Positions 1 to 8,824 of a stretch of 64,000 nucleotides of DNA are shown piece after piece; the first letter of the stretch is position 1, and every line of letters begins with the position of its first letter. Under the pieces are notes generated by a model. The model was not told the origin of the DNA. It saw only the letters and a list, made by a program, of their open reading frames with translations, and searched no databases. The DNA is from Stieleria varia. GTDB taxonomy: Bacteria; Planctomycetota; Planctomycetia; Pirellulales; Pirellulaceae. The DNA is taken from NCBI RefSeq assembly GCF_038443385.1, contig NZ_CP151726.1, forward strand, positions 7,502,001 to 7,566,000. Reading direction: 5' to 3'. A program made the position numbers and the translations under genes.

Positions 1-498
1 GAAAAAGAAGTGCGAGTAGTTGTCGATGCATCCCTGCAAGTGTCCGAACCAATTCTGGAATCCTTGCCCGGAGGGAATCTGCTCAGGTGTCGTGCCGAGG
101 TGCCACTTGCCGACCTGTCCGGTGCGATAACCGGCCTGCTGAAAGACCTCCGCGATCGTGATCTCGTCGGCGTCGAGCGGACCGTTGCTCGGTTGGCCCG
201 CTCGAATCGGGAAACGACCGGTCAGCAGGCCGACACGACTGGCCGAACACACCGGTGCGGGTGCGTACATGTTGGTCAAGCGAATCCCTTGGGCGGCAAG
301 CCGGTCCATGTTGGGCGTTCGCAGGTCCGCGACACCGAAACAGCTCATGTCGATCGAGCCTTGATCGTCCCCGTAAATGATCAATACATTGGGCCGGTCC
401 GCGGCCCCCAAGTCAGAAACGTTCAAAATGATGGCCAAGGTGATGACCAGGGCGACCGACAAAACTTGGCCGAGGAAATAAAAAGTGCTGTGTTTCAC
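1..498 (-). CDS. Sulfatase, N-terminal part (runs off the left edge)
   Basis: The first 166 codons of a type I sulfatase, which hydrolyses sulfate esters, probably of polysaccharides, outside the cytoplasm. The start is a GTG at 498-496; no ATG precedes it in frame. Residues 1-33 form a signal peptide (KHS n-region, long hydrophobic core, cleavage near Ala-Ala-Asp). Then come the metal-binding RPNVLIIYGDDQG segment, the modified-cysteine motif CSASR followed by VGLLTGR, and the GKWHLG motif. Cysteine of the CxAxR motif would be converted to formylglycine. The canonical motif has Pro where this has Ala. The C-terminal half lies outside the window. It is divergent from the DUF1501 gene. The family is certain; the substrate cannot be read from this fragment. 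Confidence 0.93.
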   Translation of the reverse strand, partial: MKHSTFYFLGQVLSVALVITLAIILNVSDLGAADRPNVLIIYGDDQGSIDMSCFGVADLRTPNMDRLAAQGIRLTNMYAPAPVCSASRVGLLTGRFPIRAGQPSNGPLDADEITIAEVFQQAGYRTGQVGKWHLGTTPEQIPSGQGFQNWFGHLQGCIDNYSHFFF

Positions 499-640
499 GG
501 GGTGGCTTCGTTGGCGAGGTGGGAGTCGGGCGAGTAGTCTACGGTGATCAGAAAGCGAGGCGATCGGGTATATTGTACGAGATGCCGTTCTTCGAATTGA
601 CGAAACGTGATCGAAACTTTTGCGAATACGAAGCCATTCC

Positions 641-2122
641 ATGTCCATTGATCTGACCAACCTGACCCGCCGCTCGTTCTTTGGTCAAAGCGCCGACCGA
701 TTGGCAGCGGTCGGTCTGGGAGCCGCCGCGCTGGCCGCATTGGACCAGCAAACCGGGTACGCTGCGCCCGCCGATGGGGCAACACTCGCGCAACGCAGCG
801 GCGGTTTGCCGGCACTGCCTCATCACGAGCCCAAAGCGAAACGCGCGATCTATCTGTTCATGTCCGGCGCCCCGAGCCAGATCGACATGTGGGATCACAA
901 ACCGCAGATGGGCGAGTGGTTCGACAAGGACTTGCCGGACTCGATCCGACAAGGTCAACGGTTGACGACGATGACCAGTGGACAAGCTCGCTTTCCCATC
1001 GCGCCGAGCATCTACAAATTCGCGCCGCAGGGAGCTGCCGGAACGATGGTCAGCGAACTGCTGCCTCACACGGCAACCAAGGTCGATGAGATCGCGTTGG
1101 TCAAATCGATGTACACCGAAGCGATCAATCATGATCCGGCGATCACCTACATCTGCACCGGGAATCAACTGCCCGGAAAAGCGAGTTTGGGATCTTGGCT
1201 GAGCTACGGGCTGGGCACCGAGAACGAGAACCTGCCGGCTTTCCTGGTCATGACCGCGTCCTGGACCGGACGTAAGGAGGCGCAAGCGTTGTACAACAGG
1301 TTGTGGGGCAGCGGATTCTTGCCGAGCAAGTACCAAGGGGTGGCGCTGCGAAGTAGCGGTGATCCGGTGCTGTATCTTTCCAATCCCGATGGTTTGGACG
1401 CCAAAGTCCGGCGTCGGATGCTCGACTCGCTTTCTCGTCTGAATCGTCAGACGGCACAGACTGTCGGTGATCCGGAAACGGTGGCCAGGATCGCGCAGTA
1501 CGAGATGGCGTTTCGCATGCAGACCAGCGTGCCGGATTTGACGGACATCAGTGACGAACCGCAATACATCTTGGACATGTATGGCCCCGATGTGACCAAG
1601 CCCGGGACGTTTGCAAATTGTTGCCTGCTGTCTCGGCGAATGGCCGAACGTGGCGTCCGCTTCACACAGATCTTTCACCGGGGTTGGGACCAACATGCCA
1701 ACTTGCCCGGTGATTTGCCCAATCAGTGTCGCGATGTCGATCAACCATGTGCCGCACTGCTGACCGATTTGCGTCAGCGGGGAATGTTCGACGACACGCT
1801 CGTTGTTTGGGGAGGCGAATTTGGCCGGACGATTTACTGCCAGGGCAAATTGACCAAGGAAACCTACGGCCGAGACCATCACCCCAAATGCTTTTCGATC
1901 TGGCTGGCCGGTGCCGGAATTCAAGGCGGCGCGGTCCACGGCGAGACCGACGATTTTAGTTACAACGTGACGAAAGATCCTGTGCACATCCGCGATCTCA
2001 ACGCAACGATCCTGCATCTGATGGGGATCGACCACAGTCGATTCACGTACCCGTTCCAAGGACTCGACCAAAAGCTCACGGGTGTGGAGGAGTGCAGTCT
2101 GATCAGCCCGATCCTTGCCTAG
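641..2122 (+). CDS. DUF1501 family secreted protein (Tat-type signal)
   Basis: A DUF1501 protein of about 493 aa, a family greatly expanded in planctomycetes and related to alkaline-phosphatase/sulfatase-fold enzymes; the biochemical role is unknown. The ATG at 641 gives [15 protein letters not shown], a twin-arginine-like signal followed by an Ala/Leu-rich segment; a TTG at 620 is in frame but less likely. Family landmarks are present: [18 protein letters not shown] near the N-terminus, the [10 protein letters not shown] segment, [10 protein letters not shown], and [17 protein letters not shown], then the C-terminal [16 protein letters not shown]. Such genes usually sit next to DUF1549/DUF1553 cytochrome-like genes; none is seen here. 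The next gene starts 21 bp downstream on the same strand, so co-transcription is likely. Confidence 0.95.
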   Translation: MSIDLTNLTRRSFFGQSADRLAAVGLGAAALAALDQQTGYAAPADGATLAQRSGGLPALPHHEPKAKRAIYLFMSGAPSQIDMWDHKPQMGEWFDKDLPDSIRQGQRLTTMTSGQARFPIAPSIYKFAPQGAAGTMVSELLPHTATKVDEIALVKSMYTEAINHDPAITYICTGNQLPGKASLGSWLSYGLGTENENLPAFLVMTASWTGRKEAQALYNRLWGSGFLPSKYQGVALRSSGDPVLYLSNPDGLDAKVRRRMLDSLSRLNRQTAQTVGDPETVARIAQYEMAFRMQTSVPDLTDISDEPQYILDMYGPDVTKPGTFANCCLLSRRMAERGVRFTQIFHRGWDQHANLPGDLPNQCRDVDQPCAALLTDLRQRGMFDDTLVVWGGEFGRTIYCQGKLTKETYGRDHHPKCFSIWLAGAGIQGGAVHGETDDFSYNVTKDPVHIRDLNATILHLMGIDHSRFTYPFQGLDQKLTGVEECSLISPILA

Positions 2123-2143
2123 CAGACGGTCCCCTGACCGGAT

Positions 2144-3745
2144 TTGGTGCACGCCGGTAAACTGACGGACCGTTGTCCGTATTTTCCTCAGCGTTTTGGT
2201 CAGAAATTGTCTGTCGTCGAATCACTTTCTCACCTGTTGGGTGCCGACGCCGATCCCGTCGCCGCCGGTTATCATCTTCGTCAACTCGCCGAAGGCCCGC
2301 CTGACACCGGCATTGTGCTGCTGGCACAGTTGGCCGCCGCCGATTCCATTTTGGAGCAATCTGATCCGGCGATTTTGGGTGCCATCCTGCGAGTGATGCA
2401 CAACTCGATCGCCAAGTCGATTCAGGATCAGCCCCAACAGACGATCGAAAAACTCGATCACACCGTCATCCGGTCGGTCGCGGAGCGATTGCCTGAGGCG
2501 GCGACGAATCGACATCTCTTGCTGCACTTGCTGGCGATAATGCGCAGTGCGGAATCGTTGAAAGCTCTGGTGGCGATCTTGATCCAACGCCCGCCGCAGG
2601 ATTGGATGAACGCGGGACTGGTGCTCAGCCCGTTGATGCAGAGGAACGATTGGCCGATCGAAGCGTTCTTTCCAGAATGCCTCGCTTGCTTGCCCCATCC
2701 TTCGCTCGCCGCGTCACTTTTGGACTTGGCTAACTACCTCACACGCAGCGGTCGTGTCGACGGCCATTTGGCTGCCGATCACCTGGAAACGCTGAATCAC
2801 TTGCTGGGCAGCGTCGCGACGCGACTGGGACACTTTGAAGAAAACCCCAGGACGCTGGGCAACGACGTCGAGGAAGTGCAAAAGCGGCTCAGCGAAGCCG
2901 TCGCGTTGGCAGTCTCGCTGTGTGATGCCGTTGCATTGATCGGCGACGAATCCTCCATCGGCAAGCTGAATCAGGCGGTTGGATTGAGGCACCGACGCGT
3001 CCAGTGTGAGGCGGCCGGGGCGCTGGCGAAACTGGGTGACGAAGAAGGCCGCAAGCGTTTGATCGAGTTGGCAGGCGATCCCGCAGCAAGACTACGCGCG
3101 ATCGCCTACGCGGACGAGTTGGGTTGGGGTGACGAAATCGATGAAAGCAATCGAAGTGATGCCGCGACGGCCGAAGCCGAGTTGGCGTTGTGGTTGACGC
3201 AACCGCATCAGATGGGCGTGCCGCCCACGCACGTGGAGTTCATCGAAACAAGACGGTTGATGTGGCCCAGTTTCAATGACCCCGTCGACGTGCACTTGGT
3301 ACGGTTTGAATACAGCATGGGGGCGAACGTCTACAGCAACATTGGCATGACGGGACCCTCGGTGTACACGATGTCCTGTGACTTGGCCGATATGCCCGTC
3401 GATGACATCTACGCGATCTATGCGGGATGGCAAGCCGAGCATCCGGACATCTTTACCGTGGCCGCCGACTCACTGAACGAAGCTCAACATCGAGTGATGG
3501 ATGTCTTTGGACAACATCTCCAGCATCTCGGTTACGAATCGATCCGCCCGGAGTTGCTGGGTTTGTTCTTGGATGAACGCGCGGGTGTCTTCCGCGGAGA
3601 ACGCGAAGGAACGCAGTGCATCATCGTCACGGATGGACTGGAGACCATCGATCAACCGACCGCCGGACGTCTGCGTCCGCTGACGGCCAGCGATGCGTTC
3701 CATCTCTACAAAGGTCGCAAGATGTTGCGGACGTTCAATTCGTAG
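2144..3745 (+). CDS. HEAT-repeat protein of unknown function
   Basis: A soluble alpha-helical protein of about 533 aa. Residues roughly 270-330 have the HEAT/PBS-lyase pattern, with paired helices such as RVQCEAAGALAKLGDEEGRKRLIELAGD and a following RLRAIAYADELG. Much of the N-terminal half is also Leu/Ala-rich helix, which would fit a solenoid. The C-terminal 200 residues are mixed alpha/beta and include a stretch around FEYSMGANVYSNIGMTGPSVYT that I do not recognise. No signal peptide is visible. The start is uncertain: TTG at 2144, GTG at 2147, no nearby ATG. It follows DUF1501 by 21 bp and probably shares its transcript. HEAT folds mediate protein-protein contacts; the partner is unknown. 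Confidence 0.75.
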   Translation: MVHAGKLTDRCPYFPQRFGQKLSVVESLSHLLGADADPVAAGYHLRQLAEGPPDTGIVLLAQLAAADSILEQSDPAILGAILRVMHNSIAKSIQDQPQQTIEKLDHTVIRSVAERLPEAATNRHLLLHLLAIMRSAESLKALVAILIQRPPQDWMNAGLVLSPLMQRNDWPIEAFFPECLACLPHPSLAASLLDLANYLTRSGRVDGHLAADHLETLNHLLGSVATRLGHFEENPRTLGNDVEEVQKRLSEAVALAVSLCDAVALIGDESSIGKLNQAVGLRHRRVQCEAAGALAKLGDEEGRKRLIELAGDPAARLRAIAYADELGWGDEIDESNRSDAATAEAELALWLTQPHQMGVPPTHVEFIETRRLMWPSFNDPVDVHLVRFEYSMGANVYSNIGMTGPSVYTMSCDLADMPVDDIYAIYAGWQAEHPDIFTVAADSLNEAQHRVMDVFGQHLQHLGYESIRPELLGLFLDERAGVFRGEREGTQCIIVTDGLETIDQPTAGRLRPLTASDAFHLYKGRKMLRTFNS

Positions 3746-4685
3746 TCCATGTTTTTGTCCCATGCATCGCAATCAAAGTGAGCCTCAGGCGCTAGCCGTG
3801 GGCCGGCACCACAATCCGCCTCAGGCCCACGGCTAGCGCCTGAGGCTCACTGGGGCCACCAGCTGCGTCGGCAGTAGGGACATAAGCTTGCGCAAACCCC
3901 AAAAGAAACAACACCAAACTTTGAGCAGTCCAGTCCATGTTTTTGTTCCATGTATCGCAATCAAAGTGAGCCTCAGGCGCTAGCCGTGGGCCAGCACCAC
4001 AATCCGCCTCAGGCCCACGGCTAGCGCCTGAGGCTCACTGGGGCCACCAGCTGCGTCGGCAGTAGGGACATAAGCTTGCGCAAACCCCAAAAGAAACAAC
4101 ACCAAACTTTGAACAGTCCAGTCCATGTTTTTGTCCAATGCATCGTAATCAGAGTGAGCCTCAGGCGCTAGCCGTGGGCCAGCACCACAATCCGCCTCAG
4201 GCCCACGGCTAGCGCCTGAGGCTCACTGGGGCCACCAGCTGCGTCGGCAGTAGGGACATACGCTTGCGCAAACCCAAAAAGAAACAACACCAAACTTTGA
4301 GCAGTCCAGTCCATGTTTTTGTCCAATGCATCGTAATCAGAGTGAGCCTCAGGCGCTAGCCGTGGGCCAGCACCACAATCCGCCTCAGGCCCACGGCTAG
4401 CGCCTGAGGCTCACTGGGGCCACCAGCTGCGTCGGCAGTAGGGACATAAGCTTGCGCAAACCCCAAAAGAAACAACACCAAACTTTGGGCAGTCCAGTCG
4501 ATGTTTTTGTTCCATGCATCGCAATCAAAGTGAGCCTCAGACACTAGCCGTGGCCCAGCACCACAATCCGCCTCAGGCCCACGGCTAGCGTCTGAGGCTC
4601 ACTGGGGGCACCAGCTGCGTCGGCAGTAGGGACATAAGCTTGCGCAAACCCAAAGAGAAACAACACCAAACTTTGAGCAGTCCAG
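3746..4685. repeat. Array of five 188-bp tandem repeats, each with a long palindrome
   Basis: Five head-to-tail units begin at 3746, 3934, 4122, 4310 and 4498; the period is exactly 188 bp with no indels. Each unit has an inverted repeat with 28-bp arms around a 19-nt loop, at 3777-3851, 3965-4039, 4153-4227, 4341-4415 and 4529-4603. Arms start AGTGAGCCTCAGGCGCTAGC and are perfect in units 1-4. Unit 5 has substitutions in both arms. Units 3 and 4 are almost identical, so the array probably grew by duplication. The first unit starts directly after the stop of the HEAT gene. There is no coding frame worth calling, and spacers are not variable, so this is not a CRISPR. The palindrome resembles planctomycete dispersed extragenic palindromes. 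Confidence 0.95.
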
Positions 4686-5152
4686 GGCAAGCCCGGCGGA
4701 AGCAAGGTGTAAGTTTTGCGTTAAACGCAATACCGTTCAATTTTCGTTTAACCCGTTCCGAACGGCAGGTCTCGCTGCATCGAGCATTCGCTTCATTGCG
4801 TTCGCCCCCGTGGCCAGACGGTCGGCGGCTCAGGCGTATGACACCACCGAACGCTTGGTAACACGACCACGCGATACGGGACGCTGATGAAAAAAGGTTC
4901 GACGCGTTCGTCCCGGCTGGGTCGGTAAATTTCGATCGATGGTGCGAGCCGACCGAAACTTACCCCGGGACGATTGCGTCTGAACCTCTGCGACGGATCC
5001 CGTCGCGTGAAACGTTTGCAGCGAAATGTTTAAGACACGCCACAAACGGTGTGCCGGGTTGCTCCCGGCTGTTTTCGTGAGCCGCGACGCGTAAGCGGCC
5101 GGGCCAAATGTACTGCCCGGTGCCTGCCGGCCCACGGCTCACTCTTTCTTTC
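4686..5152. other. Gene-free spacer with REP-like sequences
   Basis: I see no gene in this stretch. It holds two repeat-like pieces. At about 4729-4758 is a sequence containing AATACCGTTCA and TTTTCGTTTAACCCG, which recurs near 15313-15341. At 5077-5142 is an imperfect inverted repeat whose ends, GTGAGCCG and CGGCTCAC, and inner CCGGGC/GCCCGG pair around a short AT-rich loop; this looks like another dispersed palindrome. A GTGCCGGGTTG string occurs at about 5051 and again at about 5156 inside the end of the protease gene. Confidence 0.6.
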
Positions 5153-6595
5153 TCAGTGCCGGGTTGTCCCCGGAACGGCTGCAAACTGCAGGTGTCCGAA
5201 CAACGTCTGCTCACGGCGAACGATGAAGAACTTTGCTTTCGGGCCGCTTTGGATCTCTGGGTGCTCCAGGATGCCGGCCAAGTCGTTCAGGGAAGCGGTT
5301 TGCCAGCCGTGGATGCCCAACAACACGTCACCGACCTGGATGCCCTGCTCGGCAGCAGTCGAGCCGGGTCGAACCGCTGTGATGTACAGACCGCCGCGAT
5401 ACGGAGTACGCATACGGGCGTTCAAGCGTTGCATGGCGATTGAACTGACGGGCTTGACGCGTACGCCGACCATTTGCCACGCCGCATCGGTGACATCTTG
5501 GGGCCGCTCAGCAGTGGCTTTCTCGGTCCCCAAAGCCAGCTCGACGACATCGTCTTGACGTTGCACTCCGATTGTCAGTGGGTCGCCTGGGTTGGTGTTC
5601 AACAATGCCAGGGCCAAATCCAGACGATCGTCCACTGGCTGCGAACCGATGCGGACCACGCGGTCTCCAGGCTTCAATCCCTCCCGTGCGGCAGGACTGC
5701 TGGCTGAAACATGGGAGACCACAATACCGTCTCCATCGCGAGGTCCGCCTTCGGTTCGCATTCCGGTGATGAGACGACTTTCGTTGTGACGATCGATCAT
5801 CTCGGTGACAATTTCGACGACTTGATCGATCGGGATCGCAAAAGCAATTTGCTGAGCGCCGACGCGGACGGCGACGTTGATACCGATGATTTCGCCATCG
5901 ATGTTCAACAGCGGTCCGCCGGAGTTACCCGGGTTGATGCCGGCGCTGATCTGGATCAAGTCTTCATATTCTTGGGTTTCGTTGACTGGTACGTCACGAT
6001 GCAACGCACTGATGATGCCTTGGGTGCACGTGTGAACGTAGCCATACGCGTTGCCGATGGCGATCACGTTTTCACCGACCATCAGATCACTGCTGGTACC
6101 ACGCGGAATGGTGGGCAACGATTCTGAGGTGCGGATCTTGATCAATGCCAAGTCGTTGCGCATCCTTGCGGCAACGAGCTCGGCGGACGTGACCGTTCCA
6201 TCATGGAGCGTGACACGAATGTCTTCTACGTCCTCGACCACGTGATAGTTGGTGATCACGTAGCCACGTGGATCGATGACCACGCCGGTTCCCATCCCGT
6301 TGACTTGCCGGAACGAGTCCGGCCCCGTGGCGCCGGCCATTCCGGCCGCTGTCGTGCGAACGGTTTTCTGGCCGTGAATATTGACCACCGATGGGCCCGC
6401 TCGGCGAACCGCCAGCACGGTCGGAGTTTCACGGTGGTTGATATGATCGCCGACTTGAATGGAACCAGTCGCTGAAACCAATTGGGCATCAGCGTTGGAG
6501 GCGGCGAGAGTCAAACCCAGTCCAGCCACGCCAAGCGCTAACCGCTTGAACCATCGCGTCCGGGAGGCCTGAGCAATTTGTTTGTTAGGTCGCAT
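5153..6595 (-). CDS. HtrA/DegP-type serine protease with two PDZ domains
   Basis: A periplasmic trypsin-like protease of 480 aa that would degrade or refold damaged envelope proteins. The ATG at 6595 gives an Arg/Lys-rich n-region, a hydrophobic core (LALGVAGLGLTLAAS) and a signal peptidase site near ADAQ; a GTG at 6607 is an in-frame alternative. The catalytic triad is visible: His in ITNYHVV, Asp in MRNDLALIK, Ser in NPGNSGGPL. Two PDZ domains follow, the first around GIVVSHVSASSPAAREGLKPGD and the second around GLYITAVRPGSTAAEQGIQVGD. The order is protease-PDZ-PDZ, as in DegP/DegQ. It is convergent with the HEAT gene across the tandem array and divergent from the next membrane-protein gene. 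Confidence 0.95.
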   Translation of the reverse strand: MRPNKQIAQASRTRWFKRLALGVAGLGLTLAASNADAQLVSATGSIQVGDHINHRETPTVLAVRRAGPSVVNIHGQKTVRTTAAGMAGATGPDSFRQVNGMGTGVVIDPRGYVITNYHVVEDVEDIRVTLHDGTVTSAELVAARMRNDLALIKIRTSESLPTIPRGTSSDLMVGENVIAIGNAYGYVHTCTQGIISALHRDVPVNETQEYEDLIQISAGINPGNSGGPLLNIDGEIIGINVAVRVGAQQIAFAIPIDQVVEIVTEMIDRHNESRLITGMRTEGGPRDGDGIVVSHVSASSPAAREGLKPGDRVVRIGSQPVDDRLDLALALLNTNPGDPLTIGVQRQDDVVELALGTEKATAERPQDVTDAAWQMVGVRVKPVSSIAMQRLNARMRTPYRGGLYITAVRPGSTAAEQGIQVGDVLLGIHGWQTASLNDLAGILEHPEIQSGPKAKFFIVRREQTLFGHLQFAAVPGTTRH

Positions 6596-7191
6596 GTATC
6601 CCCGCACCGGTGTCGCTTCTGGGGGTTTGGGTCGGCGGACGTTACGGGATTCCGCCGGCAGTCATGCCGTCATTTTCGGCACGAGGGTTTGAATCGGACC
6701 AACCGGCCTCGCCGCTTGATGTGGCAAAACCAATGCCGCAAGGTTTACCAGCCTTAACATTCGACCCCGCCTTTGGAGTCCCGGTGCAGGGCGGCATGGT
6801 GGAGTCAAATGGATCGGCAAGCGGGACTGCAGCAAAAAAAGCCGCCCCGGTGCATTTTCCTGCTGCTTTCCCGCGGCATTTCCGCCAAGGGCGAGCGGCG
6901 GATGAATCTGCATCCACCGTTTTGGACGAGGTCACGAGTCCCTGGAGCGAAAACCCGTGCCGAGGACTCGTTACCTCGTCCAATACAGGAAATTTTTCGT
7001 GTGCCTCTGGCCAAAAGATTCCAGGCATCCCTGCCAAGATCACCGACGTGCTAGCGAAGACTATGATTGGTCCCACGATGATTGGCTGTTGGGTGGACAC
7101 ATCGGGCTTTGGTGCCTGCGGAGTTGAAGAACACGACCAGCCTGTCAGCAGCCAAGAATGTCACGCGAAACGGACGAACCGAGCTACCAAA
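6596..7191. other. Divergent intergenic region with an inverted repeat
   Basis: An open frame runs through this stretch from 6610 into the downstream membrane protein, but its product here is low-complexity with no recognisable domain. The DNA contains a dispersed-type palindrome at 6923-6982, so I read it as non-coding spacer. It must carry the divergent promoters of the protease and the membrane protein; no clear promoter boxes could be assigned. Confidence 0.5.
6923..6982. repeat. Inverted repeat with 19-bp arms
   Basis: Arms TGGACGAGGTCACGAGTCC and GGACTCGTTACCTCGTCCA pair over 19 positions with one mismatch, around a 22-nt loop. It lies upstream of the membrane-protein gene and could form a stem-loop in that leader or be a dispersed extragenic palindrome. 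Confidence 0.8.
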
Positions 7192-8439
7192 ATGCTTGAA
7201 CTGGCAAACTCCGAACCCGTCGAACGACTCGACGCCAGCGATCTCTCGGCCAGTGATCCTACGGCCAGTGACGCTGCCGAGATTGACCCGTCGCACATGA
7301 CGCCATCGGCTCCTCGGGTCGGTTTGATTCGCCGGGGATTTCGCGGTGTGGGTTGGCTGATCTGGACCGCCTTTCGAATCGCCTCGCTGATCGTCCTGCT
7401 TGCGATCCTGGCCGCGATTCCGATTTTTCAGCTGGTCACCTTTGGTTATTTGCTGGATGTCTCTGGCAGGCTTGCTCGCGGCGGACGTTTTCGCGACGCG
7501 TTGCCCAGTCTGGACGCCGCCGGCAAGATCGGCTTGGCCGGCTGCGGACTCTTTCTCGCCGCATTGCCGGTTCAATTGCTGGTCCACTGGGAATCGGTCG
7601 CGCAATTGATCCAGCCCGGATCTGCCCAAGCCGTAACGATGCGGATCTTGGCGATCGGAGCGGCCATCGCTGGCACCGTCTATCTGCTGTGGGTGTGGGT
7701 TCGAGGCGGACAGCTTCGACACTATCTCTGGCCACAGCCGATTCGCTTTCTCCGCCAAGGTTGGCGACCGAGCACGTACCGTGAGATGCCGGACAAGCTG
7801 TGGGAGACGACGGTGTCGCTTGAGCTGCCGAGGCTGTTTTGGTTGGGCGTGCGTGGAGCGATCGGCACTCTGGTTTGGCTAGCACCCGCGATGATCATCA
7901 TCGCCGCCAACCGCAATGGCGAAACAGGACTCGCTGGGCTGGTTGGCGGACTGAGTCTGCTGGCTCTGGGCGTCGTGTTGCTCTATCTGCCGATGTTGCA
8001 AACACACTTCGCCGCCGAAAATCGGCTATCGGCCTTGTTTGAACTACGCAAGGTTCGCCGACTGTACCGCCGCGCCCCTTGGGCTTGGTTGCTGGCGATG
8101 ATCAGTGGCCTCGTTATTCTGCCGCTGCCGTTGTACCTGCTGAAAATCGAAGCCACGCCGCAGGAAGTCGTTTGGCTGCCCACGCTTGTTTTCGTCGCCT
8201 TCATTTTGCCGGCCCGAATTGCTGAAGGCCTGGCCATCCGACGCGCCAATCGTCTCCCCGATCCGACCTCTTGGTGGGCATTCTTTTCGCGTTGGATCGT
8301 TCGATTCTTGATGGTCGGTGTGGTCGCGATCTATCTCACCTTCGTCACGCTTTCTCAATTCACGAGCTGGGACGGCCTGCAAACGTGGGTTCAGCAACAT
8401 GCCGTCCTGATCCCGATTCCTTTCCTGGGTGGCACCTGA
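7192..8439 (+). CDS. Polytopic inner-membrane protein of unknown function
   Basis: A membrane protein of 415 aa from the ATG at 7192 (MLELANSEP). The N-terminal 45 residues are acidic and cytoplasmic-like. They are followed by about six or seven hydrophobic segments, including SLIVLLAILAAIPIFQLVTF, a segment near GLFLAALPVQLLV, an AIAGTVYLLWVWV segment, LVWLAPAMIIIAA, ALGVVLLYLPM and FLMVGVVAIYLTFVTL. The layout (FGYLLDVSGRLARGG near the start, several Trp/Arg-rich loops) is like DUF4013-type planctomycete membrane proteins, but I cannot confirm a family. The frame is open back to 6610; the upstream 194 codons look non-coding and contain a palindrome, so I chose the internal start. Confidence 0.75.
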   Translation: MLELANSEPVERLDASDLSASDPTASDAAEIDPSHMTPSAPRVGLIRRGFRGVGWLIWTAFRIASLIVLLAILAAIPIFQLVTFGYLLDVSGRLARGGRFRDALPSLDAAGKIGLAGCGLFLAALPVQLLVHWESVAQLIQPGSAQAVTMRILAIGAAIAGTVYLLWVWVRGGQLRHYLWPQPIRFLRQGWRPSTYREMPDKLWETTVSLELPRLFWLGVRGAIGTLVWLAPAMIIIAANRNGETGLAGLVGGLSLLALGVVLLYLPMLQTHFAAENRLSALFELRKVRRLYRRAPWAWLLAMISGLVILPLPLYLLKIEATPQEVVWLPTLVFVAFILPARIAEGLAIRRANRLPDPTSWWAFFSRWIVRFLMVGVVAIYLTFVTLSQFTSWDGLQTWVQQHAVLIPIPFLGGT

Positions 8440-8824
8440 CGGAGCCAACTGACAGCGATTCTTGATTGCCGAAATTTTTTCTCCGATGATTTCGGCGACC
8501 GATGGTGAAGGACCGGCTACTGCTTGTCGGGGCTCATCTCACGATGTGCCCGTTTAGTGGCGTAGATATCCACCGCAATCCGATTTCCAAATCGGTTCCC
8601 CTCCTAACGTGTGGCCAGACCTAAACTTGCATCAACATTGACGCTACGGATCAGACGACTACGATCCGCTTGTTTTGTTGGACGCCAGCTCAATGGCGAT
8701 TACCAATGGCGATAGGGAACGATGGCACCGGACGCCCGAAATGGCTGGCGGAAAAGCAGCCCGTTGAGGCAGTGAGTTGATCGTTCCGCAATGGACTGAT
8801 CACTCCTACCTGACTCAATCATTC
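8440..8824. other. Intergenic region upstream of the SulP gene
   Basis: I see no gene. At 8468-8496 an 8-bp stem (GCCGAAAT/ATTTCGGC) around a T-rich loop could terminate transcription of the membrane-protein gene, although no T-run follows the stem. The remainder should carry the SulP promoter, which I cannot locate. Confidence 0.4.

Noticed and set aside
548..2152. 534-codon minus-strand frame opposite the DUF1501 gene
   Set aside because: It is the mirror of a well-recognised protein in GC-rich DNA; its product is Arg/Gln-rich with no domain.
3746..4685. CRISPR array
   Set aside because: Units are 188 bp and conserved throughout; there are no short repeats with variable spacers and no cas genes nearby.
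4830..5214. Small frames after the tandem array
   Set aside because: They cover dispersed palindromes and look like repeat translation.
6610..7191. N-terminal extension of the membrane protein
   Set aside because: Product lacks domain features and the DNA contains a non-coding palindrome; the internal ATG at 7192 is better.
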